DNA of 64,000 nucleotides from Acanthochlamys bracteata (Eukaryota; Streptophyta; Magnoliopsida; Pandanales; Velloziaceae). The translations under genes and the position numbers were made by a program. Position 1 is the stretch's first letter, and every line of letters starts with the position of its first letter. The stretch spans positions 6,016,501 through 6,080,500 of the forward strand of contig CM034128.1 of NCBI GenBank assembly GCA_019914995.1, read 5' to 3'. Positions 22,786-35,760 of this stretch are shown one piece after another. The notes below the pieces were generated by a model. The model saw only the letters and a program-made list of their open reading frames with translations. It searched no databases and was not told the origin of the DNA.

Positions 22786-25700
22786 ATTGCTATCAGTTGC
22801 CACGGTCCTCGCACCGACATAATGCCTCCACCTAGAGAAGGATCTAGTTCGTAAGTAGAAACATCATCGGCATCAAAAAAACATTCTTGCAGCCATCGCA
22901 ATCCCCTATTTTACCTATAACAGAACCAATATTATAAGAACAAATCAACCAATTGGTCGCCCATTTCATAACAAATTTTGCACGACTTTCGGCTCATCAA
23001 TCAGAAACTACTAAAAACTACTGAAAGAATTAACACAGACCTGTAAAGATTCAGTTATAATTTCTTCAAACGTGGATCTGGACTCGACAAACACAAACTA
23101 ATCAATTTGCAAACTCTATGCCTAACCCTTCCCTCCCTTTCTTCAACTACCCTCACCTCTCACCACCCTCCCGTCTCAGCATATACCCTCCCTGAACATC
23201 CCTATAAGCTTCTCTTGGTTTTCTTTGCCAACTAATAATTCCTCGGGTCTTCAATTAGGCAACCTTTCATACTTAATTTTCATATCACCCTTATACTCTA
23301 CCGATGTAGTATGCATTTCACTAGCGAAGCTAATAGGTGGTATCAAATTTTGATCGTGATCAGCCTCGCCATTCTTGAGAAGGACTAACGAAGGCAATCT
23401 AGCACTAGTTTGGGCCAACATCTTTCGGCAACCCAAGCTATGCATTGCAACACTCTCTTAGACGGGTACCATTGGAGAATACCAATCTCCTTTTGAGGAT
23501 CTTCACACTCGTAACAGGATTTAGTCGGTCGCTTATGCGGTAGGTTACAAGCCAAGCTCACCGTCGAAGTAATGGCTAAACAACAGCAAAACCTTCAGTC
23601 AGCATATATGCTCGCTAAGCTGTATGAGCAAAAATTCTCTATAAAATCTAGCTCTAGACAGTAGCGTCCTAGATCGGCACCTACTTTTGTTTACAACCAA
23701 TCGATCTAATCCTCTATTTCTGCTTCAGTACCGCCTAAAATTGCCATAAGCTCTAGCTCCCAACCATCTGTCTCTGCTAACCAAGGCACCAAACTGTGCA
23801 ACTAATATAGCATCAGCAGAAATCAATATTCGTTGCGCTAAGGAACTTTGCCTATATTATGATGTCAAATACGATCGCACTCACCGTTGTTCGGTACCGC
23901 TATATTCTATTGCAGGATTGGATGACGATAGCAATGAAGACCAAACATTTGAAGAAGCTTTGGAAGAGGATGCGACTCTATCACTGGGGCTATTCATGGG
24001 CTCGTCGGACACTAGATAATTCGCATCGTGGGTCGGATAAAAAACAAGAAACTTTCATTCTTATAGATTCTCTCATATGTATAATTTTATTGCTCCCCAT
24101 TTGGCTAAGCTACTTCATTTAATCTACACTTCTGTCAAGCCACTCTATGTGGAACTTGCCGACAGCTATCCGCACTCTATTGATGTCATTAAGTGGAATA
24201 TACCTATCTCTGTCTAAGGCGCCAAGCTCTCGGTGGATGCATACCCGTTTCCCTTGGGTGACATAGACCTCATCATTAGCATACAGTGGTTAGAAAGTTT
24301 GGGAGACGTCACTTGTAACTGGAATCGTTTTGACATACTCTTCTCACTTCATGGCCACGATTTCATCCGGTAGGGCATTTGTGATGGCGGGGTATCCGTC
24401 TCACTAGTATGCATGAAATCGTTTGCTATGCGCGCTATATGCATTACTGCCATTTCGTAGCACCAATAACTAGTCCTTCTTTTCCAAATAACCTCCGAAG
24501 CTTTACTAGATCGGTACTTTCTTTCGTATTTGAGCCTTCGATGGGTTTACTAGTCATGACGTCCATGTGATCACCGTATTCCTCTGATAATAGGAGCTTC
24601 TTCGCTAATCTTAGCTTTATCTCGTAATCATATATTCAAAATTCGAGATTGACACACCGCTCAAGAGATGTTGTCACAGTGCGTCATCCAATCTAGCTCA
24701 TTCGCTTCTCTCTCTCATGTTCTTCTTGTAAAAAAAAAAAAGAAGGACTGGTTAAGACGGTTCTTAGTGGACTACCGCGCGTTAAATGAAATGACAGTGA
24801 AATATAAATATCACATACCAGTCATTGATGAATTACTTGATGAGCAAAATGGCGCGCCTATTTTTTTCGGTTAGATTTAAATCGAGTATCATCAAATTGA
24901 GTGCATAGCTCTGATGTCTATAAAACAACATTCTGCAACCATAATGGTTATTATAAGTTCCTCGTCATGCCATTTGGACTCACTAATGCTCCTACAATAT
25001 TTCAATCCCTCATGAACAATATCTTTCAGCCTTATTTACGAAAATTTGATTTGGTATTTTTTTAATGATATATTCATATATAGCTCTTCCTAGCATGACC
25101 ATCTCCAACAGATTCTCAACCGTTTGGAAGTGGAAAAGTTTTGTGTGAATTTTTCTAAGTGCCATTTTGGCTGCTCCACTATGGAATACTTAGGATATGC
25201 TATTTCTGCAAATGTCATTGCTATTGACTCATCCAAAGTGCATGCAATGCTTAGTTGGCTGACTCCTTCATCAATCACTTCGTTGTGAGATTTTCTCAGA
25301 CTAACGGGCCATTGTTGTCATTTTGTCAAGGACTATGATAAGATAGCTGCCCCATTAACAGCTCTTTTCAAGAAAGATATAATTTTTTTTTTTGATTGTT
25401 GGTAGCTGACTGCGTTTTCCAAACACTCAAGAAAGCAATGTCTATCAACCCTATTCTTGCGTGTCCAGATTTTGGTCAACCATTCACAAGTGAACCTGAT
25501 GCCTCTAGACGTGGAGTTGGCACTGTCTTATCTCAGAACAAGTGGCCTATTTCTTACTTTAGCAAAGCTATTTCAGGTTCCGCATTGGCTAAGTCAAGGT
25601 TACGAGAAAGAGCTTATGGCTTTGGTTCTCCCGGTGCAGCATTGGAAACCTTAGATTTTAGGATGACGCTTCTTCATCCAAACTGATCATTTAAGCTTAA

Positions 25701-27043
25701 AGTATCTCTTGGAGCAACGGCTAGCTACTCCTGCTTAGCATAAATGGTTGGTCAAGTTACTTGGCTTTGATTATACCCTAGAATATCACCAGGAAAAGAG
25801 AATTTGGTTGCTGATGTCTTGTCTCGTTTTTCTTCCACGATTTTAGCTGCAGTCTCCATCATCCAGCCATCATTTTGGTATGATCTTCGGTAGGCCCGGG
25901 CCAGAGATCACAATACACAAGCACTCATTCACCAGGTTAATATGGGTACCTCATTCACCATGGAGGACAATTCCGCACCTACAAATGATTATCTAATATG
26001 TTTTATTAGCCAGAGATATCGAAGGACGCCCATTGGTATATCGTGGCACACAACACTTGTGCTCGCGCAAAGACTTCTTCACTATGATGCGACGGGCTCT
26101 TACAACTATTACCAATCCCTGAGACTATTCGGACAGACATATTTATTGACTTCATTGAAGAACTACTCATATCTGAAGGCAAGGACGTCATCTTAGTGAT
26201 AGTCGATTATCTTTCCATATTAGTCATTTTTTGCTGCTCCGGCACTCGTGTACAGTATACTCTGTTGCTGACATCTTTATAAAGAAAATTGTTGAGCTTC
26301 ATGGTCACCCACAGATAATCTTTAGTGACAGCGATCTAGTGTTCACTAATTCTTTTTGGAAAGAAATCTACAAACTTCAAAAAACAACACTACACTTGAG
26401 CTCCTCCTACCATCCCCAAAATGATGGCCAGACAGAAGTTCTCAATAGACGACTCGAGTCATATTTGCGGTGTTTCACCAGAGAACATCCTAAATAGTGG
26501 ATGCGTTAGCTACAGTGGGCAGAATATTTGTACAACACGAGCACCCACACTACTACAATGAGGTAGTATATAGATGACCCCTGCCTTCTTTGGTTTCACT
26601 ACTACTAGGCCTGCTAAGTCTGATAGCATCACCCATCAACTACGGGAGCATGACATGATTCTTGGGGACGTGAAGCTACATCTTTAGAAGGCCTAACATC
26701 GTATGAAGCAGACTATCGACCAAAGATCGAACAAATAAGTAATTTCAATCCGGTGACTCGGTTTTTTAAGTTATAGCCATATCGGCAAAAATTCAAATAT
26801 CGATCGCAGAGCTCAAAAGCTACGACATTGCTTCTATGAGCCATTTCGAGTTCTTGAATGTGTTGGCTAGGTTAGTCCTTGTTCTGGAATCAAAAATCCA
26901 TCCAGTGGTACACATCTCCTAGCTAAAACATGGCCGCTTAGTTCCACTTGTAGTTCTCACCTAGCTTCCAGATTTTCCTAACAATGAGGTTAACTTTTCA
27001 AATTTCCAGTCCTCCCTCGTGGGCGACTCTCAGGGAGATGGAA
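22786..27043 (+). pseudogene. Gypsy internal region, copy 1 (gag-pol relic)
   Basis: Readable in order: gag zinc-knuckle region (about 23,806-23,890, CAKELCLYYD then THRC; the second zinc-binding Cys is lost), aspartic protease (about 24,040-24,330, the active-site D-S-G is disturbed; GDIDLIISIQWLESLG follows), reverse transcriptase (about 24,690-25,080, [18 protein letters not shown] and [15 protein letters not shown]), RNase H (about 25,390-25,690, EPDASRRGVGTVLSQNKWP), degraded integrase zinc domain (about 25,950-26,190), integrase core (about 26,240-26,520, FSDSDLVFTNSFWKEI and SSSYHPQNDGQTEVLNRRLE) and an integrase C-terminal remnant (about 26,890-26,960). Multiple stops and frame changes break every domain junction, so no working polyprotein is encoded. 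Some breaks may be sequence errors (see findings). Confidence 0.85.
22788..22801 (+). promoter_or_regulatory. Primer binding site, tRNA-Met type
   Basis: TGCTATCAGTTGCC follows the LTR by two bases and is a mutated form of the plant initiator tRNA-Met site TGGTATCAGAGCC. Confidence 0.7.
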
Positions 27044-27365
27044 TGTTACCGATCTTCAAAATGGAAAATACAATGACTGTCGGATCACTCGATCATAACT
27101 AAATCCAAATCGGGCATCCCTCTAAAGCGTAATTCTAAATATTTTTCTCAAACATCAATGATTTCTTAATGTACTGTTCTCTTCTCAAACCTTGCACATG
27201 CTAAAGAACATCTTCAGCCTTTAATACGATGCAAAAATAATCTTAATTGCAAACTAGTTTGGAAGTTGTGTGCCACCGCCGTATGCACCCATCAATAGCT
27301 AGTTAGTTGTAAGTTATAAGAATAGAATAATTCTAGGTAAATACTTGGAAGCAACTATAAATATG
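27044..27365 (+). repeat. Middle LTR, 3'-truncated
   Basis: It starts TGTTACCGATCTTC after a purine tract and follows the 3' LTR to AACTATAAATATGA, then jumps straight into GTAGAAACATCATCGG of the second internal copy. The last about 130 bp of the LTR, the primer site and about 70 bp of leader are missing. Confidence 0.8.
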
Positions 27366-30300
27366 AGTAGAAACATCATCGGCATCAAAAAACATTCTTG
27401 CAACCCATCGCAATCCCCTATTTTACCTATAACAGAACCAATATTATAAGAACAAATCAACCAATTGGTCGCCCATTTCATAACAAATTTTGCACGACTT
27501 TCGGCTCATCAATCAGAAACTACTAAAAACTACTGAAAGAATTAACACAGACCCGTAAAGATTCAGTTATAATTTCTTCAAACGTGGATCTGGACTCGAC
27601 AAACACAAACTAATCAATTTGCAAACTCTATGCCTAACCCTTCCCTCCCTTTCTTCAACTACCCTCACCTCTCACCACCCTCCCGTCTCAGCATATACCC
27701 TCCCTGAACATCCCTATAAGCTTCTTTTGGTTTTCTTTGCCAACTAATAATTCCTCGGGTCTTCAATTAGGCAACCTTTCATACTTAATTTTCATATCAC
27801 CCTTATACTCTACCGATGTAGTATGCATTTCACTAAGCGAAGCTAATAGGTGGTATCAAATTTTGATCGTGATCACCGCCATTCTTGAGAAGGACTAACG
27901 AAGGCAATCTAGCACTAGTTTGGGCCAACATCTTTCTAAGAACCCAAGCTATGCATTGCAACACTCTCTTAGACGGGTACCATTGGAGAATACCAATCTC
28001 CTTTTGAGGATCTTCACACTCGTAAATGTTTAGTCGGTCGCTTATGCGGTAGGTTACAAGCCAAGCTCACCGTCAAGTAATGGCTAAACAACAAAAAAAC
28101 CTTCACCAAAGATATATGCTCGCTTAAGTCAGTATGAGCAAAAATTCTCTATAAAATCTAGCTCTAGACGAGAGCGTCCTAGATCGGGCACCTACTTTTG
28201 TTTACAACCAATCGATCTAATCCTCTATTTCGCGCGATCAAGATCCTAAAATTGCCATAAGCTCTAGCTCCCAACCATCTGTCTCTGCTAACCAAGGCAC
28301 CAAACTGTGCAACTAATATAGCATCAGCAGAAATCAATATTCGTTGCGCTAAGGAACTTTGCCTATATTATGATGTCAAATACGATCGCACTCACCGTTG
28401 TTCGGTACCGCTATATTCTATTGCAGGATTGGATGACGATAGCAATGAAGACCAAACATTTGAAGAAGCTTTGGAAGAGGATGCGACTCTATCACTGGGG
28501 CTATTCATGGGCTCGTCGGACACTAGATAATTCGCATCGTGGGTCGGATAAAAAAACAAGAAACTTTCATTCTTATAGATTCTCTCAGTATGTATAATTT
28601 TATTGCTCCCCATTTGGCTAAGCTACTTCATTTAATCTACACTTCTGTCAAGCCACTCTATGTGGAACTTGCCGACAGCTATTCGCACTCTATTGATGTC
28701 ATTAAGTGGAATATACCTATCTCTGTCTAAGGCGCCAAGCTCTTGGTGGATGCATACCCGTTTCCCTTGGGTGACATAGACCTCATCATTAGCATACAGT
28801 GGTTAGAAAGTTTGGGAGACGTCACTTGTAACTGGAATCGTTTTGACATACTCTTCTCACTTCATGGCCACGATTTCATCTGGTAGGGCATTTGTGATGG
28901 CGGGGTATCCCGTCTCACTAGTATGCATGAAATCGGTTGCCTATGCGCTATATGCATTACTGCCATTTCTGTAGCACCAATAACTAGTCCTTCTTTTCCA
29001 GCTAACCTCTGAGCTTTACTAGATCGGTACTTTGCTGTATTTGAGCCTTCGATGGGTTTACTAGCTGTACGTCCATGTGATCACTGTATTCCTCTGATAA
29101 TAGGAGCTTCTTCGGCTAATCTTCGCCTTTATCTGTAATCATATATTCAAAATTCTGAGATTGACACACCGCTCAAGAGATGTTGTCACAGGGCGTCATC
29201 CAATCTAGCTCATTCGCCTTCTCCTCACATGTTCTTCTTGTAAAAAAAAAAAGAAGGACTGGTTAAGACGGTTCTTAGTGGACTACCGCGCGTTAAATGA
29301 AATGACAGTGAAATATAAATATCACATACCAGTCATTGATGAATTACTTGATGAGCAAAATGGCGCGCCTATTTTTTTCGAAGTTAGATTTAAATCTGAG
29401 TATCATCAAATTCGAGTGCATAGCTCTGATGTCTATAAAACAACATTCTGCAACCATAATGGTTATTATAAGTTCCTCGTCATGCCATTTGGACTCACTA
29501 ATGCTCCTACAATATTTCAATCCCTCATGAACAATATCTTTCAGCCTTATTTACGAAAATTTGATTTGGTATTTTTTTAATGATATATTCATATATAGCT
29601 CTTCCTAGCATGACCATCTCCAACAGATTCTCAACCGTTTGGAAGTGGAAAAGTTTTGTGTGAATTTTTCTAAGTGCCATTTTGGCTGCTCCACTATGGA
29701 ATACTTAGGATATGCTATTTCTGCAAATGCCATTGCTATTGACTCATCCAAAGTGCATGCAATGCTCAGTTGGCTGACTCCTTCATCAATCACTTCGTTG
29801 TGAGATTTTCTCAGACTAACGGGCCATTGTTGTCATTTTGTCAAGGACTATGATAAGATAGCTGCCCCATTAACAGCTCTTTTCAAGAAAGATATAATTT
29901 TTTTTTTTAATTGTTGGTAGCTGACTGCGTTTTCCAAACACTCAAGAAAGCAATGTCTATCAACCCTATTCTTGCGTGTCCAGATTTTGGTCAACCATTC
30001 ACAAGTGAACCTGATGCCTCTAGACGTGGAGTTGGCACTGTCTTATCTCGTAACAAGTGGCCTATTTCTTACTTTTTAGCAAAGCTATTTCAGGTTCCGC
30101 ATTGGCTAAGTCAAGGTTACGAAAAAAGAGCTTATGGCTTTGGTTCTCCCGGTCAAAGATTGAAACCTTAGATTTTAGGATGACGCTTCATCATCAAACC
30201 GATCATTTAAGCTTAAAGTATCTCTTGGAGCAACGGCTAGCTACTCTGCTAGCATAAATGGTTGGTCAAGTTACTTGGCTTTGATTATACCCTAGAATAT

Positions 30301-31561
30301 CACCAGAAAAAAGAATTTGGTTCTTTGATGTCTTGTCTCGCTTTTTCTTCCACGATTTTAGTCATGCAGTCTCCATCATCCACCCATCATTTTGGTATGA
30401 TCTTGGTAGGCCCGGCGCAGATCACAATACACAAGCACTCATTCACCAGGTTAATATGGGTACCTCATTCACCATGGAGGACAATTCCAAGACCTACAAA
30501 TGATTATCTAATATGTTTTATTAGCCAGAGATATCGAAGGACGCCCATTGGTATATCGTGGCACACAACACTTGTGCTCGCGCAAAGACTTCTTCACTAT
30601 GATGCGACGGGCTCTTACAACTATTACCAATCCCTGAGACTATTCGGACAGACATATTTATTGACTTCATTGAAGAACTACTCATATCTGAAGGCAAGGA
30701 CGTCATCTTAGTGATAGTCGATTATCTTTCCATATTAGTCATTTTTTGCTGCTCCGGCACTCGTGTACAAAGTATACTCTGTTGCTGACATCTTTATAAA
30801 GAAAATTGTTGAGCTTCATGGTCACCCACAGATAATCTTTAGTGACAGCGATCTAGTGTTCACTAATTCTTTTTGGAAAGAAATCTACAAACTTCAAAAA
30901 ACAACACTACACTTGAGCTCCTCCTACCATCCCCAAAATGATGGCCAGACAGAAGTTCTCAATAGACGACTCGAGTCATATTTGCGGTGTTTCACCAGAG
31001 AACATCCTAAATAGTAGATGCGTTAGCTACAGTGGGCAGAATATTTGTACAACACGAGCACCCACACTACTACAATGAGGTAGTATATAGATGACCCCTG
31101 CCTTCTTTGGTTTCACTACTACTAGGCCTGCTAAGTCTGATAGCATCACCCATCAACTACGGGAGCATGACATGATTCTTGGGGACGTGAAGCTACATCT
31201 TTAGAAGGCCTAACATCGTATGAAGCAGACTATCGACCAGCATCGAACAAATAAGTAATTTCAATCCGGTGACTCAGTTTTTATTAAGTTATAGCCATAT
31301 CGGCAAAATTCAGTCACTGATCGCAGAGCTCAAAAGCTACGACATTGCTTCTATGAGCCATTTCGAGTTCTTGAATGTGTTGGCTAGGTTAGTCCTTGTT
31401 CTGGAATCAAAAATCCATCCAGTGGTACACATCTCCTAGCTAAAACATGGCCGCTTAGTTCCACTTGTAGTTCTCACCTAGCTTCCAGATTTTCCTAACA
31501 ATGAGGTTAACTTTTCAAATTTCCAGTCCTCCCTCGTGGACGACTCTCAAGGGAGATGGAA
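27366..31561 (+). pseudogene. Gypsy internal region, copy 2 (gag-pol relic)
   Basis: This is a second copy of the same internal region, with domains shifted by about 4,511-4,518 bp: protease around 28,550-28,850, reverse transcriptase 29,278-29,577 (one continuous frame here, with [15 protein letters not shown]), RNase H about 29,905-30,170, integrase core about 30,760-31,014. The catalytic-site segment after the reverse transcriptase palm is shifted out of frame. A different set of breaks from copy 1 suggests either independent decay or local sequence errors. It has no primer site of its own. The purine tract AAGGGAGATGGAA (31,549-31,561) precedes the final LTR. Confidence 0.85.
31549..31561 (+). 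promoter_or_regulatory. Polypurine tract of the gypsy element
   Basis: AAGGGAGATGGAA sits directly before the TG of the 3' LTR. The equivalent tract before the middle LTR ends at 27,043. Confidence 0.7.
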
Positions 31562-32012
31562 TGTTACTGATCTTCAAAATGGAAAGTACAGTACCTGTCA
31601 GGATCACTCGATCATAACTAAATCCAAATCGGGCATCCCTCTAAAGCGTAATTCTAAATATTTTTCTCAAACATCAATGATTTCTTAATGTACTTCTGTT
31701 CTCTTCTCAAACCTTGCACATGCTAAAGAACATCTTCAGCCTTAATACGATGCAAAAATAATCTTAATTGCAGCACTAGTTTGGAAGTTGTGTGCCACCG
31801 CCGTATGCACCCATCAATAGCTAGTTAGTTGTAAGTTATAAGAATAGAATAATTCTAGGTAAATACTTCGGAAGCAACTATAAATATGAATATGCTATGT
31901 TGAGAGAAAGGAAGCAGAACAAGTTTATTTCTTAATTTTACCTCTTATTTTATTAGCTTGATGTTCTGATTTTCTTCTAATTTAAGTTTTCATTTCAACT
32001 GAAATCATATCA
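31562..32012 (+). repeat. 3' LTR of the gypsy array
   Basis: Full-length copy from TGTTACTGATCTTC to CATATCA, 451 bp. It differs at many sites from the 5' LTR. Confidence 0.8.
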
Positions 32013-32728
32013 ATTATAAGATTTGTTTAATACTATAACAAGTTGTAGTTGAGATGATAAAGATAAGGAGTAATATATGATAACATAAAATCTAGAATCT
32101 ATATCAATGATCTAACTTAAAATAAATTACTTGAATGAAAACCATAACGCTCGAATAAGAAAATATATAGAAACTATTTGTATAAAATAGTTCCTGGGCG
32201 ATTGGTGGGGTATTTGCTAGTGAATGCTATTGTATAATTGTAAAATTCATAAATTAGAAACGAGAAAAAAAAAAAAAAAAAATAAAAAGAACGCGCTGTT
32301 GTGCGTTCCTAACCAAAGCGCACTACTTGCTGCGGAATATTGAAGGCGCCGGTTAGAAATACATTCAAAATTATTATTACGAAATATCTATTATTTAATA
32401 ATTTTATATAAATTTTATATATAAAAAAATATATAAATATTTTAAAATAATTTTATTTAAAAATTTTATTTTATTAAATATTTTTAGAAACCTCCTACCT
32501 AGCCAGGCTACCAAACGGGTTATTATTTAAGATGCTTTCCGCTGTTCGTGATTAAGTTTTATCTCAATTCTCTCTAGAACTTTCTTTCTTGTTCTACGTT
32601 GAGGGACGGCTAGGTATTTCACATATTTTCTTCTCCACCGCCACCGGTCTGAATTAGCGTTCATTCCGTCTTTCATCACAGCCAAAAAAATCACAACACA
32701 AGAAGAGAGAGAGAGAGAGATTTCATTG
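32013..32728. promoter_or_regulatory. Upstream region and 5' UTR of U2AF35
   Basis: It holds an A-run (about 32,263-32,282), an AT-rich block at about 32,360-32,490, then a CT-rich leader from about 32,540 and a (GA)n tract at about 32,705-32,720 just ahead of the start codon. A GC-rich leader stretch (CCACCGCCACCGG) lies at about 32,636. No TATA box was assigned. Confidence 0.5.
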
Positions 32729-34520
32729 ATGGCGGAGCACCTTGCTTCGATCTTCGGTACGGAGAAGGACCGCGTGAACTGCCCCTTCTATTTCAAGATC
32801 GGTGCTTGCCGCCATGGCGATCGCTGCTCTCGTCTCCACACAAAGCCAAGCATTAGTCCTACTCTTCTCCTTTCCAACATGTACCAGCGCCCTGACATGA
32901 TCACTCCCGGCGTCGACGCCAACGGCAATCCGATTGACCCAAGGAAGATTCAAGAACACTTCGAGGTCCACCTTCCTTCACCACTTCCTGTCAATCTTTC
33001 CTTGTTCTATTTCGTTCCTTTCTGACTCAATGAACAAGGTTGATATTATGTTCGTACTGCTCCAATTTCACTAACAATTTCGGCATTAAATTTGTTTCAT
33101 TTTTTCCCCGTTAGTTCTGGTTAATAATTCATAGATGCTTGTTCAGTGATTCTGGTATGAAGGTGGTTAATTTCTGCAATTAGACTAAAGAAAATGTTGA
33201 ATTAGAAATGGTTTGGTTACATGTATTTTGGAAGGAAGGAAGAGATAGCTACTAGTATAAGCAAATTGGTCTCAAGTAGTATTATCTGTATTATCTGCAT
33301 GCTTTGAATGAAGCTGTTTCTTGAGCAAGTACCTTTTTACCAGAAGCAATCTTTCTGAATTTTGGCATAGCTATCTATTGGTAAGACGATATTATTCTCT
33401 TTAATGATATTTGTTTTGGTAAAACTCAAATATTTTTTTAAGCTTCTCCTTCATGTTTCTTTAGTTATCATTTTAAATTTTATTTGAGGTGCTCATTCAA
33501 CAAGCAATTAAGATGATTATGTCATTGAATTTGGCTTATTTAAACAGGATTTTTATGAAGATCTTTTTGAAGAGCTGAGCAAGTATGGTGAGATCGAAAG
33601 CCTGAATATCTGTGATAATCTGGCTGATCATATGGTGACAAGCTTTTCAAATCTCTTACTTTCATATTATATGCATCGCCTTGATCTTGTATATGATTCC
33701 CGTTTGCTCTTGCAGGTGGGTAACGTTTATGTTCAGTTTAGGGAGGAAGAGCATGCCGCAAATGCTCTCCGTAATTTAACTGGAAGATACTATGCAGGTG
33801 TTTTTTCTTGTTGCCTTTCCGCTTTGGTGGTTTTGTTATTACACTTGCTATAGTTACTTGTCTTTGTTGGACTTGTTTTTGGCAATAACTGTGCATGTTC
33901 GTGTTACATGGTAGGTCGTCCAATTATTGTCGACTTCTCACCTGTTACGGATTTTCGGGAGGCTACTTGTCGGCAATATGAGGAGAACAGCTGCAACCGT
34001 GGTGGTTATTGTAACTTCATGCATTTGAAGAAGATCAGCAGGTAGTTACTTTAACTGTTGCATCTTAATGTACTTGTGCGATCATTGTTTCTTGTTTGTC
34101 ATTTTGCGTTAACTATTGTGGCTTGGGCACATTTACAGAGAGTTGAGGCGGCAGCTATTCGGGAGATATCATCGAAGGTACAGCAGGAGTCGGAGCCGAA
34201 GTAGGAGCCCGTATCGTCATCGCAGCTATGAAGATCACTCTCATGGAACTCGTGGTTATGGGAGATATTATGATGACAGGGATCAGCATCATGAAGAACG
34301 TAGAAGGGCTAGGACTCGTAGCCCAGTTCGTAGGAGAGGTCGCAGTAGAAGTCCTGCAGGAAGGAGGAACAGGAGCCCTGTAAGAGAAGGGAGTGCTGAA
34401 AGGAGGGCTAAAATTGAGCAGTGGAATAGAGAACGCGAGCAGGTAGAAACTGCTAAAAGCACTGGCAGTAAGGACGCTAAAACAAATGGCTTTACTCAGA
34501 ATGGCGGAAAGCAATCTTGA
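32729..34520 (+). CDS. U2AF35: Splicing factor U2AF small subunit (U2AF35)
   Basis: In the nucleus U2AF35 pairs with U2AF65 and reads the AG of 3' splice sites. Five coding exons with GT-AG borders keep frame: 32729-32965, 33548-33634, 33716-33797, 33915-34041 and 34139-34520. They give 304 residues, close to the roughly 290-300 of plant U2AF35. A first CCCH zinc finger (C18, C27, C33, H37; C-x8-C-x5-C-x3-H) is followed by an atypical RRM (about 44-143). The second CCCH finger (C154, C162, C168, H172; C-x7-C-x5-C-x3-H) comes next, then an Arg/Ser tail rich in SRSRSRS and RSP from about residue 190. The start was chosen at [15 protein letters not shown], the family's usual N terminus. No lesions seen. 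Short introns of about 80-120 bp could be retained or alternatively spliced, but nothing in the sequence proves it. Confidence 0.96.
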
Positions 34521-35760
34521 CGAACCGCGATCGAGGATACAGCGACTGATACTCTGTTTATGGTTTGCTTCTTGCTACTCTTTTACATTTTTGTTTGTTT
34601 GCTAATTGGATGAGATATCCTTACTATAAGACACGTAGTAGCCAAAGTAGCTTACAGCCCATTTCACAATGTGCAGGTGTGCAGGTTCAATATCCTGCGC
34701 TGTGGAATTTGGAAATTGTTTATTCTAATAAAGTTCGACATATGTACTAGTTGCAAGTGTCTGATTGCATGTGCACTTTTGAAGTTATTTCCTTTCCAAA
34801 GAAACCTATTTACTCTTTACTTGCGCGAAACATTTGATTGCAAGATGCTATATAGAAATATTGGCGTGGCGCATCAGACTATTTGTCATTTTCTAAAATT
34901 TTTTGTTTAAAATGAATTTGACATCTTTTTGTGAAGGATCGCATCTTACGAGATGGCCCCTTTATTTCACTTTTCCATTTTTTTTTCCGTGTAGGTTGAA
35001 CTTTTGTTACTGCTGAATTTGCCTACTCAAAGAGGTTGTGTGATAATATTTTCTTACTGATTCATGACTTTCAAATTGATCTTAGTTCTTTCCTTCCATA
35101 CAAATTAAATCGATCTTTCTTACACAACTTTTCTTTTTTTGTTTCCTTCATTATGTAATAGACAATATATGATATGGTGGTCATTTCCAAATACCTCTTT
35201 CCTCCCATTAGCTTAATGATATTTTAATTTCCTTCGATGAAGTGCTTGCTTGTGTGTGTGTTCTTGGCATAAGGATTGCGTTAGGATCAGCACATCCATG
35301 GTAGTAAATCTGTAGCTTTTCTGTTGTCCTTGTTACTTTCGGCATTCTGATACAATTTCTCACAGTTCTTTAAAGTTTTTGCAGGTTCAGGTACCCTGCT
35401 TGAGTAGATTGCATTTTTAAGCAGCTTATGTGAATTTGTGTACAGGTGGAAGAAGCATGCTCAAATGTAAGGATAGTCTAGCAACTTTATCAAGATCACT
35501 GGAAGGTTCTTCATTGATGGGAAGCATTTATTTAGTGAACTTTGTCCTGCTTAGTCGGTGTAAACTTTGTGACCTTTTCTTTTGAGAGGTTAAGGACACA
35601 GGCTCATAGTGAGCTTTTATAACATTTCTGAATGCTCAGTCTTACTCGTACACAAGTCGGACTTCTGATTGTATCTACTATTATTCCTGACGCTTAGTGT
35701 GAATGAATCTTTTGGTGGATGTGCATGTTTAAATGAGAATGTTAAGAGTTTTATTATAAT
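34521..35760 (+). other. 3' UTR and downstream flank of U2AF35
   Basis: T-rich sequence with no coding potential. GT-rich and AG-ending segments could hold a 3'-UTR intron, but I cannot place it. The last T-rich stretch with TTTGGTGGATGTGC (35,710) may mark the end of the transcript region. Confidence 0.4.

Larger units (their letters stand above)
22331..32012 (+). mobile_element. Ty3/gypsy retrotransposon array, LTR-internal-LTR-internal-LTR
   Basis: The array has three LTR copies (22,331-22,785; 27,044-27,365, truncated; 31,562-32,012) and two internal copies of about 4.2 kb in direct orientation (period about 4,511-4,518 bp). Domain order gag zinc knuckle, protease, reverse transcriptase, RNase H, integrase marks it as Ty3/gypsy. 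The pol sequence resembles chromovirus-like lineages, but I saw no chromodomain. Such arrays arise by unequal recombination between LTRs. Both copies are riddled with stops and frame shifts. Flanks AATAT and ATTAT could be a degraded 5-bp target duplication. Confidence 0.9.
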
